From: Oxytricha trifallax
Lineage: Eukaryota > Ciliophora > Spirotrichea > Sporadotrichida > Oxytrichidae
Length of the DNA: 64,000 nt
Assembly (NCBI GenBank): GCA_000711775.1
Contig: ARYC01000707.1
Location: 21,283 to 85,282, forward strand
Direction: 5' to 3'
The notes beneath the pieces are model-generated. The model did no database searches. It saw only the letters and a program-made list of their open reading frames with translations, and had not been told where the DNA came from. Positions 39,806 to 50,679 of the stretch are shown piece by piece. Position 1 is the stretch's first letter. The number at the start of each line of letters is the position of its first letter. The position numbers and the translations under genes are program-made.

Positions 39806-40628
39806 ATGGTGTTCTTGAAGCAGCTAGTCATTCACTAAAATTTGTAAGTTACAAAAAACATATCTAAAAGTTTTTTATTTCAGCAATATTTACCAGCAGG
39901 AGTGGCGAAGTCAGTAGTCCGAGAGCTCGAGAGACACTGGAAAAAGATGGGAACAAAAAAGTAGATGTTGCACGTTGGAGCAAAGTATGAAGGATACTAG
40001 AATGATGATAAAGCTGTTCCTGGATTCCATTTATGTAATTGCCTATACTAATACTTATTATTTAAATTTATTTTCATTTTATCTAAAAACATTTCCATTT
40101 ATTTTTCATAATTATAAAAGAAAGATGAGAATAACGATAAGTTCAATTTAGTTTTACCATATAGTTGAATATGATTATTTGAAAAAAATGCAAGATTATC
40201 TAAATTAAGAACCTAAAAATCAATATTTTAAGGGGATATTAATCAGATTCTTATTACTTTTAGTTGTGATTTTATATATCCCATTTAATCATAATATTAA
40301 TTCAAATTCACAGTAATAAGTATAAAATATTTCAAGGAGCATTCATATGATAAAAATATTAATACAAGAGCCATTGACAACTATGCACTAAGCAGAAGAG
40401 CTATGTAAAATTCCACGATAGAAACATGTAAACAAATATCTGCAAGAAGAGAGTCAGAATTAACTTCTTGAAGTGGCTTAAACTCAGTTATGCTAAATTA
40501 TAAAACAAATAGAACAGACCGACTTCCAAAATATGCAAAACATACTTGTTCTTGATTAAAGCCAAACTATCTTTTCACTAATGAAGAAAAAAACAAACTA
40601 GGACATCAAGAGTCGCATTAAAAATTGA
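39806..40628 (+). CDS. Copy 2 of dispersed family: spliced 260-aa protein, unknown
   Basis: Exon 1 runs from ATG 39806 to 39843, the intron is 39844-39883 (40 nt, GTAAGTTAC...TTTCAG), and exon 2 runs from 39884 to TGA at 40626-40628. The spliced frame has no TGA in 261 codons. The start is chosen because an upstream ATG (39801) hits TGA at once. Exon 2 opens with a charged region (...WRSQQSESSRDTGKRWEQK...), then LEQSMKDTRMMIKLFLD, an I/L/F-rich membrane-like part, and a Q/E-rich C-terminus (KYLQEESQNQLLEVAQTQ, ...IIKQIEQTDFQNMQN...). The loci at 15017 and 50110 share the intron and flanking exon sequence. No domain is recognised. The conserved splice site and long frame make a real gene likely. 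Confidence 0.5.
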
Positions 40629-40855
40629 TCCAATCTTTATTCTTAATCTTTCTTATAAACAATCAGATAATCCCCCTAGGTATATTGGTAGTAGTAATAT
40701 GTTGAAATCAATCACAAAAATGGTTCAATATCAACTTAAATTACTGTTCTAATAAGGCGGATATTCCAGACAAAACTTATTATAAATTCATTTAGATAAA
40801 TATAGACTTATGAAAAGTGATTCAAGACTCTATCATAATCAAGGATAACATATGA

Positions 40856-41038
40856 AGAATTTATCATTCCAATACACTAGAAGAAGTACAGTAGAGATAA
40901 GCGTAAAAAACAAAGCAACTTAAAGAAGTGAATAAACTAATGAAGAGGAAGAACGAGCAGAGGAAGAAACACTCTTATAAACTAGAGATATAAAAAGACA
41001 AGATGCTAATCAACATTACAAAACTAGTGGGTTAATGA
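40856..41038 (+). CDS. Coiled-coil segment shared with locus 1
   Basis: Sixty codons to TGA, highly charged (LEEVQQRQAQKTKQLKEVNK, LMKRKNEQRKK). LEEV...VNKLMK is shared with 15655-15730 in the first locus, at the same distance behind an in-frame TGA (here 40853-40855). It may be the C-terminus of the protein starting at 39806 after an intervening sequence, or a separate gene. A competing plus-strand frame (about 40585-41210) is also open, so the assignment rests on the cross-locus match. Confidence 0.4.
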
Positions 41039-41039
41039 G

Positions 41040-41880
41040 ATATAGATATGAATCTATTACAATATATATTATTGAAATACAAATAATTTCTATAGCAATG
41101 CTAAATCTAAATAACTGGAGTGATTATCCTTATCCGTATGCAGTTATTGCCATTATATATATTCATACATACATATGTCTTATCTAATCCAATCTCTGAT
41201 GAATCAATTCATTTTAATCGTATTAAAAATATAATAATCTAAATGATATCATAGCTTCTCATTTATAATTGTTTAAATAAAGTAGGGTTGCTTAAAGGTT
41301 TTACCAATATAATTTCAATGTAGACTAATACATGATCTGCTATATCTTAACAGTAATGCTACTGGTCATTTGTTAAGCACTCATTTTCTTTAAGTATTAA
41401 CTGGTATAAATCAAATATTCATAAATAAAAATATTTAATTTAACCTCTGTCAGCATAATCTGATTTATTTTATTAATATCTCAATGAAAATATTGCAGTT
41501 GTTGAGACGAATACGAATGTAATAGTATAAACTGAGATAATCTATCATCCAGTCAACGATTTTTATGTTTATAAACAATTGATAAGTCTCATTTGCCTGA
41601 AATAGAATATAAATATTTTACTTGCATCTTGATGATAGCACTATTATTAGTGAATTGTTAAGGATATTCTATTTAACATTAAAACTAAGTATAAGTAGAT
41701 AAAAGCAAGTTAGTTTTCTATATCTTGAATATTTCCTAATAAATTAATTAATATCCTTTCGTAAATATTAAAAACACTGTCATTATATAAGTATAAAATG
41801 GTGTAATTGTATTATTTATTTAATAATGCCAGATAATATTCTAAAATAATTATTAATTAGTGAGCGAAGAAGGAATATGG
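41040..41880. other. AT-rich spacer
   Basis: Nothing recognised. Confidence 0.4.
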
Positions 41881-41927
41881 AACATCTCTAAAAAGTTCAG
41901 GTGCTGATGAAGTGAGGTGCTAGGAAC

Positions 41928-42404
41928 ATGGCCCCCTCGAACAAGCCAACCTACTCTGCTGCACAAGACGCAAAGTTGGCTCGGAAGTGCCAAGTACTTC
42001 TACTTCAAGATGGGATTGAGACTTAAGTGATGAGTGGCAATTCAATAAGATGCACGGAACTGGAACCTTCACTAGTAACGATGTTGACAATGTAAGCAGC
42101 AAGCAAATCAACAACTAGATCAGACTACAGTATTGAGACTCATGATGTAGTAGAAGACTTCTTAAACTGATTAAAGCAAGATCTTTCTATCGTCGATATC
42201 AATGTTAAATACTCTCTCAACGATATCGTGAATAACATACAGAACCACCGAATATACTGGCAGTGCAGAGTTCGCCAGTCAACCAGCAGACCCTGTAGAC
42301 TAATTAAACATGCAATACCTACTAACTAAAAAAAGGTTTAAAAAAGATGTATTTAATATATCTCACTATTTAATAGATTAATGCATAATGTCTAGAAATT
42401 TTGA
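41928..42404 (+). pseudogene. Coding-like region with one in-frame TGA, unknown
   Basis: A GC-rich island. From ATG 41928 (MAPSNKPTYSAAQDAKLARK) the frame runs 80 codons to TGA 42168-42170 and then stays open to 42402 with ...LKQDLSIVDINVKYSLNDIV.... The TGA interrupts FLN-LKQD, where a Trp codon would fit, so TGG to TGA decay or a sense TGA are both possible. A second plus-strand frame has a MORN-like stretch (WQFNKMHGTGTF), which I do not regard as firm. Its function is unknown. Confidence 0.3.
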
Positions 42405-43775
42405 TCTCTAGAATTTTAATTTACCTATAGTTACTGACTAATATTCTAAAATATCTGCATAATTACTGTAAACAGTTAATTTTGTCTAATTTTCAGTTTC
42501 TAACATTATTATTTAAGAGAGCGTTATACAAATTTATAATTTATCCTTGATATCTCATAGAACTAAATTAAATAAATTTAAGTATATTCATGAGAAAATA
42601 AATATGGTTCTGTTTATATTTATTAATTTATAATAGAATTACAATTTTCAATATTCACTTATTGAATTACCTTATTCTTCTAGCATTAATACCATATGTT
42701 TACACATTTGACTTTGCTTATATTTTTTTTTTAAAAAAAAATTATCATTATATAACGTCGTAATATTCAGAAATTGATACATGAATCAATTAAATTCATT
42801 TATATTTTGAAATAATAAAAGTTTTTAATAATATTTTTTTATGTTTTAGTTATATTTAAAAAGAAGAATAGATAATAATATTAATAATAGTAATAATAAT
42901 AATATATAAATATACAAATTTTCTATTTCAGAAAAATAAAAGTTTTATTCTAGCAATCATATACAAGACTATTCTTTATTTAAGTCATATTTAATTTAAA
43001 TTTAAGCTGTAGTTATATGTAAAGAAATGCCTCTATGTTATCTTGAAACATCATAATTTTAAATAAATAAAAAAAAGCAATAAATTATTGATAAATTTTG
43101 ATCCAACTTATTATTTAATCTGATAAAGACATTGTAGTTTTCAATAATAATCTGTATATAATATAAATATTTAATGTTCTTATGTTAAATTAATAAATAA
43201 TAATAATAAATTATTAAAATAAAAACACATATTGGAATGGAAAATTTAATTAAAAACTTAATTATAATTGAATTAAATATAGGGATAATAAAACTATAAT
43301 GTGAAAAAAGGAACAAAAAAACTTATTAAAAGAAAACGTAATAAAACTTATGAAATAGTGAAAGAAATTATAAAAAAAATAATCATTAATGTTAAATTAT
43401 CTAAAAATCGAATAAAAATTTATAATTAAAGCAATTAATAAAAAAGAGAAAATTAAAATACAAAAAAATAAAAAGGCGTAAAAAAATAAAGTTAAAAGAA
43501 AAATACTAATAATAATAAAAGTAAAAAAAAAATAAAGAAACGTAGAAATGAAATTAAGCTAAATTAATTATATTTGATGAAAAAAATAATCGAGGAGCTC
43601 AAAAGACTATGATCTGTAGCTTCCCATACTTGGATGAGTTGTCAAAGGGTCTGTATAGACACGAAAAAGTAGATATAGATTTGGGACCCTTAATCTTAAA
43701 TGTTAAATCTCTTTTTCATGATTTTTAATTTGCTTCAAAATTGATCAAATATGGTAATTTTGAGTACTTTGAAAT
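42405..43775. other. Extremely A/T-rich spacer
   Basis: Includes an A-rich low-complexity block at about 43210-43560. A short GC-richer patch just before TBE C (43590-43690) gives no convincing frame. Confidence 0.5.
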
Positions 43776-44109
43776 AAAAACTCCACAACCCTTTCAGTAG
43801 TTTGATTGAGTTTTTGATTGATAAAAGTAGACTATTAGTGCATACTTTATTAGGGTTTTAATAGGGTTTATGTAGGGGTTTAATGTTTAAATATTAGTAA
43901 TTTAAGTGAGTATATGCGAGGTTTGGGGTCAGTTTATGACAGTGAGTATATGGATTTATTGTTTAAGTTGCTATATGGAGGTGATGAATATAGTAAATAA
44001 CTAAAGCCTGTTCTGAATTATACGTCTATAGCAAGGCTACTCCATAAATCTCCAGCAACTGTGAAGTCTCACTGTCTATTAGTATTTGATTTAAAGAGAT
44101 AGCATTTTA

Positions 44110-44112
44110 ATT
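44110..44112. other. ATT target duplication of nested element
   Basis: ATT here and at 48314-48316. Removing the insert and one ATT rejoins AGCATTTTAATTCTAAGCC, matching uninterrupted copy A (AGCATCTTAATTCTAAGCC). This defines the nested element precisely and fits the ANT preference of TBEs. Confidence 0.85.
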
Positions 44113-44190
44113 AATGAAATATTTCTTGAAAACTGAAGATGTTATATGAATAATAAAGTAATTTGTATATAAAGGTATTGATAAATAAGA

Positions 44191-45182
44191 TCATTGTCTC
44201 ATTTCAACCAGTTCGCTTCTAAATGAGGTCCATCCTTCTCTCACATTGTGCATTTTAGCGAATATTTCAAGATTTTTCATATCAGGACTAATTTTTTGCA
44301 CAAAACCGTAGATTTCTTCTGGCTTTTCGGAATGCTCTCTAACCGGAGCTACAATGACATTCTCTGCTCTGTGATAGGAAACTTTATGGTCTACATTGCC
44401 TTTCTTAGCTATGATGAACTTTTTGAAGCAGTGCGCAGTGTAAACTCCCAGCCGCAGTGTATCTTTCCTGTTTTAGTAAGTTTTAGCCACATTCCTTCGT
44501 CCACTTTCTCATATCCGTGCTTCTTAATGAATTTCTAAGCCAGTTCCCTCTTTTAGTTTCTCGACACATATAATGAGAATACCTCTTTGTTTGTACAAGG
44601 TGGATAGGCACATCCAAAAACTGTTAATCCGATATTGTTTCGTAAGGCAGAGCTTGTTTAATTCTAAATGCAGGGTCCATCATTACTACATCGTAAAATA
44701 TTCCATATCTGCTCAAACAGTCCTCGGCAATCATCTCCCACATCCTGATGTCTATGACAGCATCCCCTTTAAACTGGACTGGATTAGTTAAGATCCGTTT
44801 TGTGATAGATTTAACCTTTTTCTTTATCGCTATAAGCTTATAGTCTTTGTATATTCTTATTTTTACAATTTAGTCGCCTTTCTAAATTCCATTCTTTTTC
44901 TCTAGCCTAAGATTGTCTTTCATAATGTTGATGTCTTCTGGTTTTAGTTTACATTTAGAAATATGGCGAGTACAGTTATTGCTCCTATCAAACCCTTTCG
45001 AGCAGTAAACACATGGTTTCTACATTTTCTTCTCCCAGTCTCTGGTAAGCTTATGTTCCTCCTAATGCTTTTTATGTATGTGTGTTCTCAAGGACTCAGG
45101 TGTCTCATAGGATTTATTGCAGTGTTGCAATCCAATCGTTCAGCTCATTTATTGCTGGTAACTTATTTCTCTTGCCTAGCAT
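44191..45182 (-). pseudogene. C2H2 zinc finger-MT-A70 methyltransferase fusion (decayed)
   Basis: On the minus strand the order is: a finger-like CNKSYETPESLRTHIHKKH (first Cys pair damaged), a second finger CVYCSKGF...CTRHISKC (C2HC), a basic linker, then the MT-A70 domain. Seen in the domain: VVMMDPAF (the usual DPPW), LPYETISDQQFLDVPI, QRGILII, GYEKVDEGMWLKLTKTGKI, HCGWEFTL, SYHRAENVIVAPVREHSEKP and the C-terminal LEIFAKMHNVREGW before TGA 44191. At least three frameshifts separate these blocks. MT-A70 enzymes methylate adenine N6 in RNA or DNA; the ciliate MTA1 type acts on DNA. The DPPW change suggests this copy is inactive. The start is uncertain. Confidence 0.82.
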
Positions 45183-46148
45183 CTTTTAAATTATGTATAA
45201 ATTATTAAATTATCTTACAAAAAATTATAATCAAGGTCTTATAGCTAAGTTTTCTACATTAAGTTAAATATTTTATTTTTAAAAAATGAGCAATTTGTTG
45301 CCTTTTTTGAAAGGAAAAAGGCATTGTATATTTTTTAATTTTACTATATTTATATAAAGCTGTTTAAGCCTCATAGTAATCCATAAGTAGTCCTTTCATT
45401 TTCTTATTTTACTTTTAGTAATAAATAATTAATTTATTATTATATTTTTTATTAAAAAAGTTTATCATGTTATAATTTAAAATACTATTCATAATATCAT
45501 ATATCTAGTGAAGGTCAAGAATGATATACATTAAAACGATAAAAATGATGATAAGTTCGAGTTGTGACATAAAACCATTTCATATATAATTGAGACATCA
45601 CTATTATATTAATTGTTAATGAAAGTAAATAAAGACTATTTAAACAAAATCTTAAGACATAAAAAGTCATGTCTAAAGTGGGGTCCATTTTTCATATAAT
45701 TTTATAATAATTTAATTATTTTATAATAGTTTGCACTATTTTCAAATATACCCCAAACATTTTAATTAGAAATGTGATAGCAAAAAAATTATATAATTTA
45801 GTTTTTTATGTAAAAAAGATCAATATAATTAACTAAATTTGATATTTAGTCTATTTGTATTACTTAAAGTTTCTAGTAATAGATAAATATCATGATCACA
45901 AAATTTCAAAAATAATTTTAAGTAAGTCTATTGCCTATTCACACTTATTAAGCTAAATTGAATAATTCAATACAATAAAAACAATTGATTTTATAAATTT
46001 GATTTATTAATTCTGATCAAAATAAATTTAACAAGACTTTATTGAATTTCAGCTTAATAGACATAGTCTTTAATTAGTAATATTTTATATAATCAGAAAT
46101 ACTTATCGAATTGTAATTGAATAATCAATTATTTAGGTCTAACAGAAA

Positions 46149-46910
46149 ATGAAGAGTAACCAAGTGAGAACATATGACACGAGAGAGCTCTATCAAAAGT
46201 TTAGGTCCAAGAAAAACTGGATCCCTTTCTTGAGATATAATAGTAATTTTATCATTATATATAATTCTTATAGAGGGATATTACCTCCCGCCTAATAACT
46301 AAATATCATTGATATTTATTAAAGACTTTCTTGTTGGAAAAAAAACTACTTAAGAGTGCTGATGTTTAGGCATTCAATGTGCCATACTATAAGGAGCTCT
46401 CTGTGAAAAATATCTTCGATTAGATTAAGGAAGACACTCAAATCATGAGATTCATGAACCATTATGACAACTAGAGAGTCCTACCTGACAGAAAGTACAT
46501 GCACGGTGTCCTCGGCAACCCATGGCCAAACTACATCAGTGAGCTTATTAAGCATGCGAATAGGATTAGGTGCGTTAAGGAAGCTGAAGAGGACAAGCAA
46601 GACCAACTTTATATAAGGGAAGACATATTCAAGAAGCTCGAGAGCGAGCCTTTCTTCCCAAGTAAGTAGCATGCATAATAATTTAATTATTTTAGAGACC
46701 AAGGGCAAAGCACTGTCACTATTAAAATTCAAATCTAAGCCTCGAGCTCAAAGAAAGTAAAGATAGTATCATGAAATATCCCAGATCTTTGAGAAATTTA
46801 AAAAGACAACGGAAAGACATGGACCACAGAATATCATGATGAGGGAGGAAGACGATGATGTGAAAGATGTTCGTCTTAAGCACCGTATGGGAGACGAGGA
46901 AATGTAATGA
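46149..46910 (+). pseudogene. 22-kDa type TBE protein homologue, two introns, one frameshift
   Basis: ATG 46149 (MKSNQVRTYDTRELYQKFRS) to TGA 46908-46910. It aligns with the TBE 22-kDa type protein: ELYQKFRSK against ELIQRFRSK; PYYKELSVKNIFDQ against NYPEISVTNLYDD; YMHGVLGNP against YFFGILATI. Likely introns are 46243-46273 (31 nt) and 46662-46695 (34 nt, GTAAGTAG...TTTTAG); the second is at the same place as the intron in TBE copies A and D. An A-run at about 46340 needs one base fewer to keep the frame. The C-terminal part (KALSLLKFKSKPRAQRK..., ...REEDDDVKDVRLKH) is intact. Function unknown. Confidence 0.75.
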
Positions 46911-46944
46911 ATGAAATTATATAATTTAATTAAATATTATCATG

Positions 46945-48095
46945 TCTACTCTCTATTACACCTAACATAATTCTTAAGTGCCTACCTATATCCTCTAAAT
47001 GATTTGCTTATCGACACTCTCTATCGCATTCTTTATCAATCCAACATGCTGCGCCTAATTATAACAAAAGTCTTTGTACACCAGCTATGTTTTATAGTGA
47101 TGCTTTACTTTAGAGAACACTTCTTATATACAGTGATACTCTGAGCTATAGGAGCATTGAAGATGCACTCCCAACCATAGGCACTAATTTGATTCTACAC
47201 AGACTGAGTGTGATGGACACTCAAATTGTCCAAAAATATAATCACCCCCTGGATTTTAGTTCCTCACTTTTAGGTACTCGAGCATGTCTACACAATCATT
47301 GGTATTTATAAATATTGGTTTAATCATATACCCTTCCAGACCTATTCTCTCACTTATGCCAACTATTGCTGCAAATGTTTTAAAGTAATTTCATGCTTGC
47401 TCTGCTGACAGTTGTTGTATGGAAGGGCCCAATATTTAATGTTTGCCTAGAATGGCTTAAAAATCACTTCATCAATGTAAAACCCGATAGATCAATTAAG
47501 GCATGAGAATTGAGATTAAAAACAATTAAATTAAAAATTAATTATTATTGGCGTTTAATTAAAATGTTTGGGCTAATTATTAAAACTATTGGCTCAATTA
47601 GTTGTCCTTATAAAATAATCCAATCAGGGTGTTTAAATTTGATTTTAGCCTAATTATTTATGATATTGTCCAATTATAATTAATTCTTAATCTAAATTGT
47701 TCTTAACTCCAATCCTCACTTCAAAATTGATTTATGGGGTTTTATATGATTTTTGGTGTTGGTCTGCCAGACTAGTCAGTCTCTAAAGCATGTCATCCTA
47801 GGGATTATAAGACTTTAAGCGTAAACTGGAGTCATTCTCTTCTTAGACTTCATCTCTTTATATTTTATCTTGTGATTTGAGTATATTCTCATCAGTTGGG
47901 AGGCTGACAGTTTATATTCAGGAAACTCTCTATTTTACTAAATAACTCTAGACTCAAAAAAGAGTCCATTTTACCTCTCCATTGTAGATGCCTAAACAAT
48001 ATAATGAACAAATGTATCAGAGAGAGCTTCATGCTTCTTAGACTTTGATGAATGAGTTTAATAATCTGAAGGATCAAGTTAACTGAAGTATTTTT
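46945..48095 (-). pseudogene. DDE transposase of nested element (decayed)
   Basis: The N-terminal part (48090-47760) is readable with one frameshift (KKHEALSDTFVHYIVQASTM; EYKLSASQLMRIYSNHKIK). After the inserted 47504-47718 repeat come FYIDEVIFKPF (first Asp) with KYWALPYNN, AAIVGISERIGLEGYMIKPI, and IIFLDNLSVHHTQSV (second Asp). The catalytic Glu region (YHCIQEVFSKVKHHY) has TAA at or next to the expected Glu. Several frameshifts. Same IS630/Tc1 superfamily as the TBE transposases but clearly diverged. Confidence 0.8.
47504..47718. repeat. Inverted-repeat (MITE-like) insertion in the nested transposase
   Basis: About 215 bp with ~48-bp imperfect terminal inverted repeats (TGAGAATTGAGATTAAAAAC on the left; the right end reads TGAGGATTGGAGTTAAGAAC inward). 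It falls just upstream of the FYIDEVIF block and interrupts the coding alignment. Non-autonomous; no target duplication could be assigned with certainty. Confidence 0.75.
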
Positions 48096-49172
48096 AAACT
48101 TTATAGTACGGGACGCCTAAAATAATAAATGTTTAACGATAACTAGCAAAGACTTTGCTCCTAATTTTTTAGGTTATGGCTCCATATCGTAACTAGCGCC
48201 CGTATGTATTAACCCTGCTTTAGTATAGGTCTTTAAAATTTTTCATTATTTTCATTCTATATTAAATTGATATATCTTGAAATTAAATATTACTTTATTT
48301 CAGAAAAATTTTGATTCTAAGCCTAAGAGACCCTTAAAATTTTAGCAGCATCATATTGACTATCTTATTAATGATAAGACTCTTAAATACTGGGCTCACT
48401 TCTCTCTGGCCTAGAGAGCTGTGATGTTTCATCGCCAATTTCCTGAGCTTCACATCTCTGCTTAATCTATAGCAAACATATATAAAAAGAACGGAATATC
48501 TTACAAGACAGTCAATCGCATTAAGAGAGTGATTGACTTTAATGTTCCATTTTATAAGGATAATTTAAATTATATATTCGATTAAATGCAGAGGTCTTAA
48601 GAGCATAATATAAAGTTCATACACGCTGATGAAGCTGTATTTACATTCAATACCTTTATATCAAGTCTTGGTACAAGAGGTATAGTAATATAAAAGTTTA
48701 TGACTAAAAGGTTAAGGTGTAAACTCATGCTATTCATGATGGAATAAGTGAAGATAGTGTCCTCGAGAATTATGTTATTCACCCTCGTTATATAAAGACT
48801 GAATAATATATAAAGTTCTTGAAAATAACTCAGAGATAAGTACGCTGACTAAGAGATTATTCTATTCCTTGATAACTTGTCAGTTCATAAAACTTAAGAC
48901 TCAAGGATAGAATATGAAAGGCTAAATAGAACACCTGTATTTAATGTTCCTTACAGCCCTTAGTTCAATGGAATTTAATTATATTGCGGTTATTGAAATA
49001 CCGTTATAAGAAATTGCTACTCTACCATCTAATGCATGATTTAAAGATTGATACAGTCGATTTTATTAAGAGTGCTGTTAAGAGAGTCAGCGATGATAAA
49101 GCTAAAGTATGCGCAAGAGAAGATAAATTTTGTGTATATAAATAAGTTTTAGATTTAAGCGAATTAATAATT

Positions 49173-49300
49173 TCACATATTAAATTTGCCTGTAAAGGGA
49201 TTTGGCTTCTCTTTCTTTTCTTCATCTTAAGGCTTGCTTGATCCAATGTTTCTTCTCTTAGTGCCAGCTCCTGCATCTATGTTCATCTCAATGAGTTATC
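49173..49300 (-). pseudogene. Tail of TBE 22-kDa type gene, copy C
   Basis: Minus-strand reading MNIDAGAGTKRRNIGSSKPQ... ends FTGKFNM before TGA 49173-49175, matching the C-terminus of copies A and B. Similarity stops near 49300, the truncation point of TBE C. Confidence 0.75.
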
Positions 49301-50109
49301 ATATCAAAGATAACTATTTATATAAATTTATTCCTCAATAGATAGTTTTTTTTTCTAGAACAATAGTATAGAATAAAATAGGAAAAATATATTGGTGTAC
49401 AAATTTAATTTGTTAGAGTTTTTTAGAGTTTTTGATAAAATATTTAATGCAGACATATCGAAATGAATATCATGGTTTAAATGATGGGAAATATCTTAAC
49501 TCTAATTTTGAAAGAATATATATCTTGACATCGTCAATATCACCATAAGAAGCAAGGAATTTATCCTCCCAAATTATTTAATTTTCTTATATTTCTAAAA
49601 AATATTTAGAGAAGCAGTGTTAGTATTTAACAGATTTACAATATTGTTAGTTTATTCATTAAAATTATTGATAACTTTAATTCATTGCTAGAATTGATAA
49701 ATTTTACAATCTATTAAGCATAATTTAAATTTAAGGTTTGTTTATTTCTTTATATGCTCGATTTTCCAAACATTTTAATTCTATGGGGTTTATTACAATA
49801 AAAAAATTATAAAATTGTACAATTCATATAAGCATATTTTTATATTAGATGAGATTATGAAATTATACTGATTCTCTCTTATATATTGTAATTTACTATA
49901 TTTATAAGTAGATTTTTCTTTAACAAATTTAAAATACTCAATTGCAAATCAAGAATTAAAGAATATTAATAATTAGGAAATTTTAAATATAATTAATAAA
50001 TAATGCTTTATTTAATTATTGATTCCTTGTTTAAATGTTTATTTTTGATGAATTTCTTAGAAATTAATAAATTTTTAATAAATAATTAAGAATATGAGAA
50101 TTTGTAAAA
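49301..50109. other. AT-rich spacer
   Basis: Nothing recognised. Confidence 0.4.
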
Positions 50110-50362
50110 ATGTCTAAACATAAACCTCTGTGTTATTCATTTAAAATGTAAGTTACAAAAATTATATCTAAAATTGTATTTTATAGGTGTGGTACCTGGT
50201 AAGAGAGGCGGTAGGTAAAAACTGATACTCAGAAAAAGTACAAAAATAGACAAAAATACATTTACACATACAGTTGGTGCTAAATATACTGAAGATTTGA
50301 GAGAGGACAATATTTATTTTAAGATATACAATTTCCATTATGTTACTCATATTTATATTTAT
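50110..50362 (+). CDS. Copy 3 of dispersed exon-intron family
   Basis: Exon 1 from ATG 50110 (MSKHKPLCYSFK) is 38 nt, the same length as in copy 2. The intron is 50148-50186 (39 nt, GTAAGTTAC...TTATAG). Spliced, the frame continues CGTWQERRQVKTDTQKKYKN to a TGA after about 47 codons. Exon 1 and the intron start are clearly alike in all three loci; exon 2 is only weakly alike. A different exon-2 frame is open to about 50600. It is either a short gene or a truncated copy. Confidence 0.35.
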
Positions 50363-50679
50363 TATTAATAAATTATTAATTATATTTCACTATATTTAAA
50401 CAATTTCATGATTATAGATTGCTTTAAGTTTGATTTGTATTAATTTAATTGTATCAGCTTTATATTATTTATTTTTATACACCAATTAAAAATGCCCTTT
50501 GATTTGCTCTTCTCCTTTAAGCTACTATTTTATTATCATTATTATATATTACGGTTTATAGTATTTAATAAGCGTTTTCGTTATTTTTATTAATGAGACT
50601 CTCGATTAATGGAGTCGAAGAGTTAATCACTAGTCTCTGTTCAAGATATTGTTGTGCTTATTGCTGTTTATCATCATTG

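Larger units (their letters stand above)
44113..48313. mobile_element. TBE-like transposon with zinc-finger/MT-A70 gene
   Basis: A 4.2-kb element inserted in the copy C transposase with a 3-bp duplication. It keeps the TBE gene plan and orientations: a zinc-finger gene (minus), a 22-kDa homologue (plus) and a DDE transposase (minus). The zinc-finger gene carries an MT-A70 methyltransferase domain instead of the kinase. The right end reads CAAAATTTTTCTGAAAT when read inward, similar to the CAAAA of TBE tips; the left end (GAAATATTTCTTGAAAA) matches it only loosely. No C4A4 telomere repeat is present. All its genes are decayed. Confidence 0.85.
43914..49172 (+). pseudogene. TBE DDE transposase, copy C, interrupted
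   Basis: ATG 43914 starts MRGLGSVYDSEYMDLLFKLL. The frame runs to 44112, is interrupted by the nested element, and resumes at 48317 in the expected phase (SKPKRPLKFQQHH). IHADEAVF (first Asp) is at about 48623, followed by a one-base deletion at about 48665; FLDNLSVH (second Asp) is at 48860-48880 and NVPYSPQFNGI near 48945-48978. The catalytic Glu after NGI is replaced by TAA and the frame then breaks. Insertion plus point damage make it inactive. Confidence 0.85.
43776..49300. mobile_element. Truncated TBE copy C, split by a nested element
   Basis: The left terminal repeat (43776 on) is almost identical to copy E over 65 bp (AACCCTTTCAGTAGTTTGAT...). The transposase gene follows on the plus strand and then the tail of the 22-kDa type gene (minus). 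The TBE part ends near 49300 without its zinc-finger/kinase gene or right terminal repeat, so copy C is a fragment of about 1.3 kb. The transposase is split by 44113-48313. Confidence 0.9.

Noticed and set aside
39884-40060. AP2-like reading in the exon after the 40-nt intron
   Set aside because: That frame (…HVGAKYEG…) conflicts with the long spliced frame, which aligns better with the first locus; the AP2 resemblance is weak.
42000-42060. MORN repeat (WQFNKMHGTGTF)
   Set aside because: Only one partial repeat, in a frame with several TGAs and competing with a more open frame.
44248-45208. Plus-strand ORFs over 44248-45208
   Set aside because: They are antisense to the zinc-finger/MT-A70 gene, whose minus-strand motifs are unambiguous.
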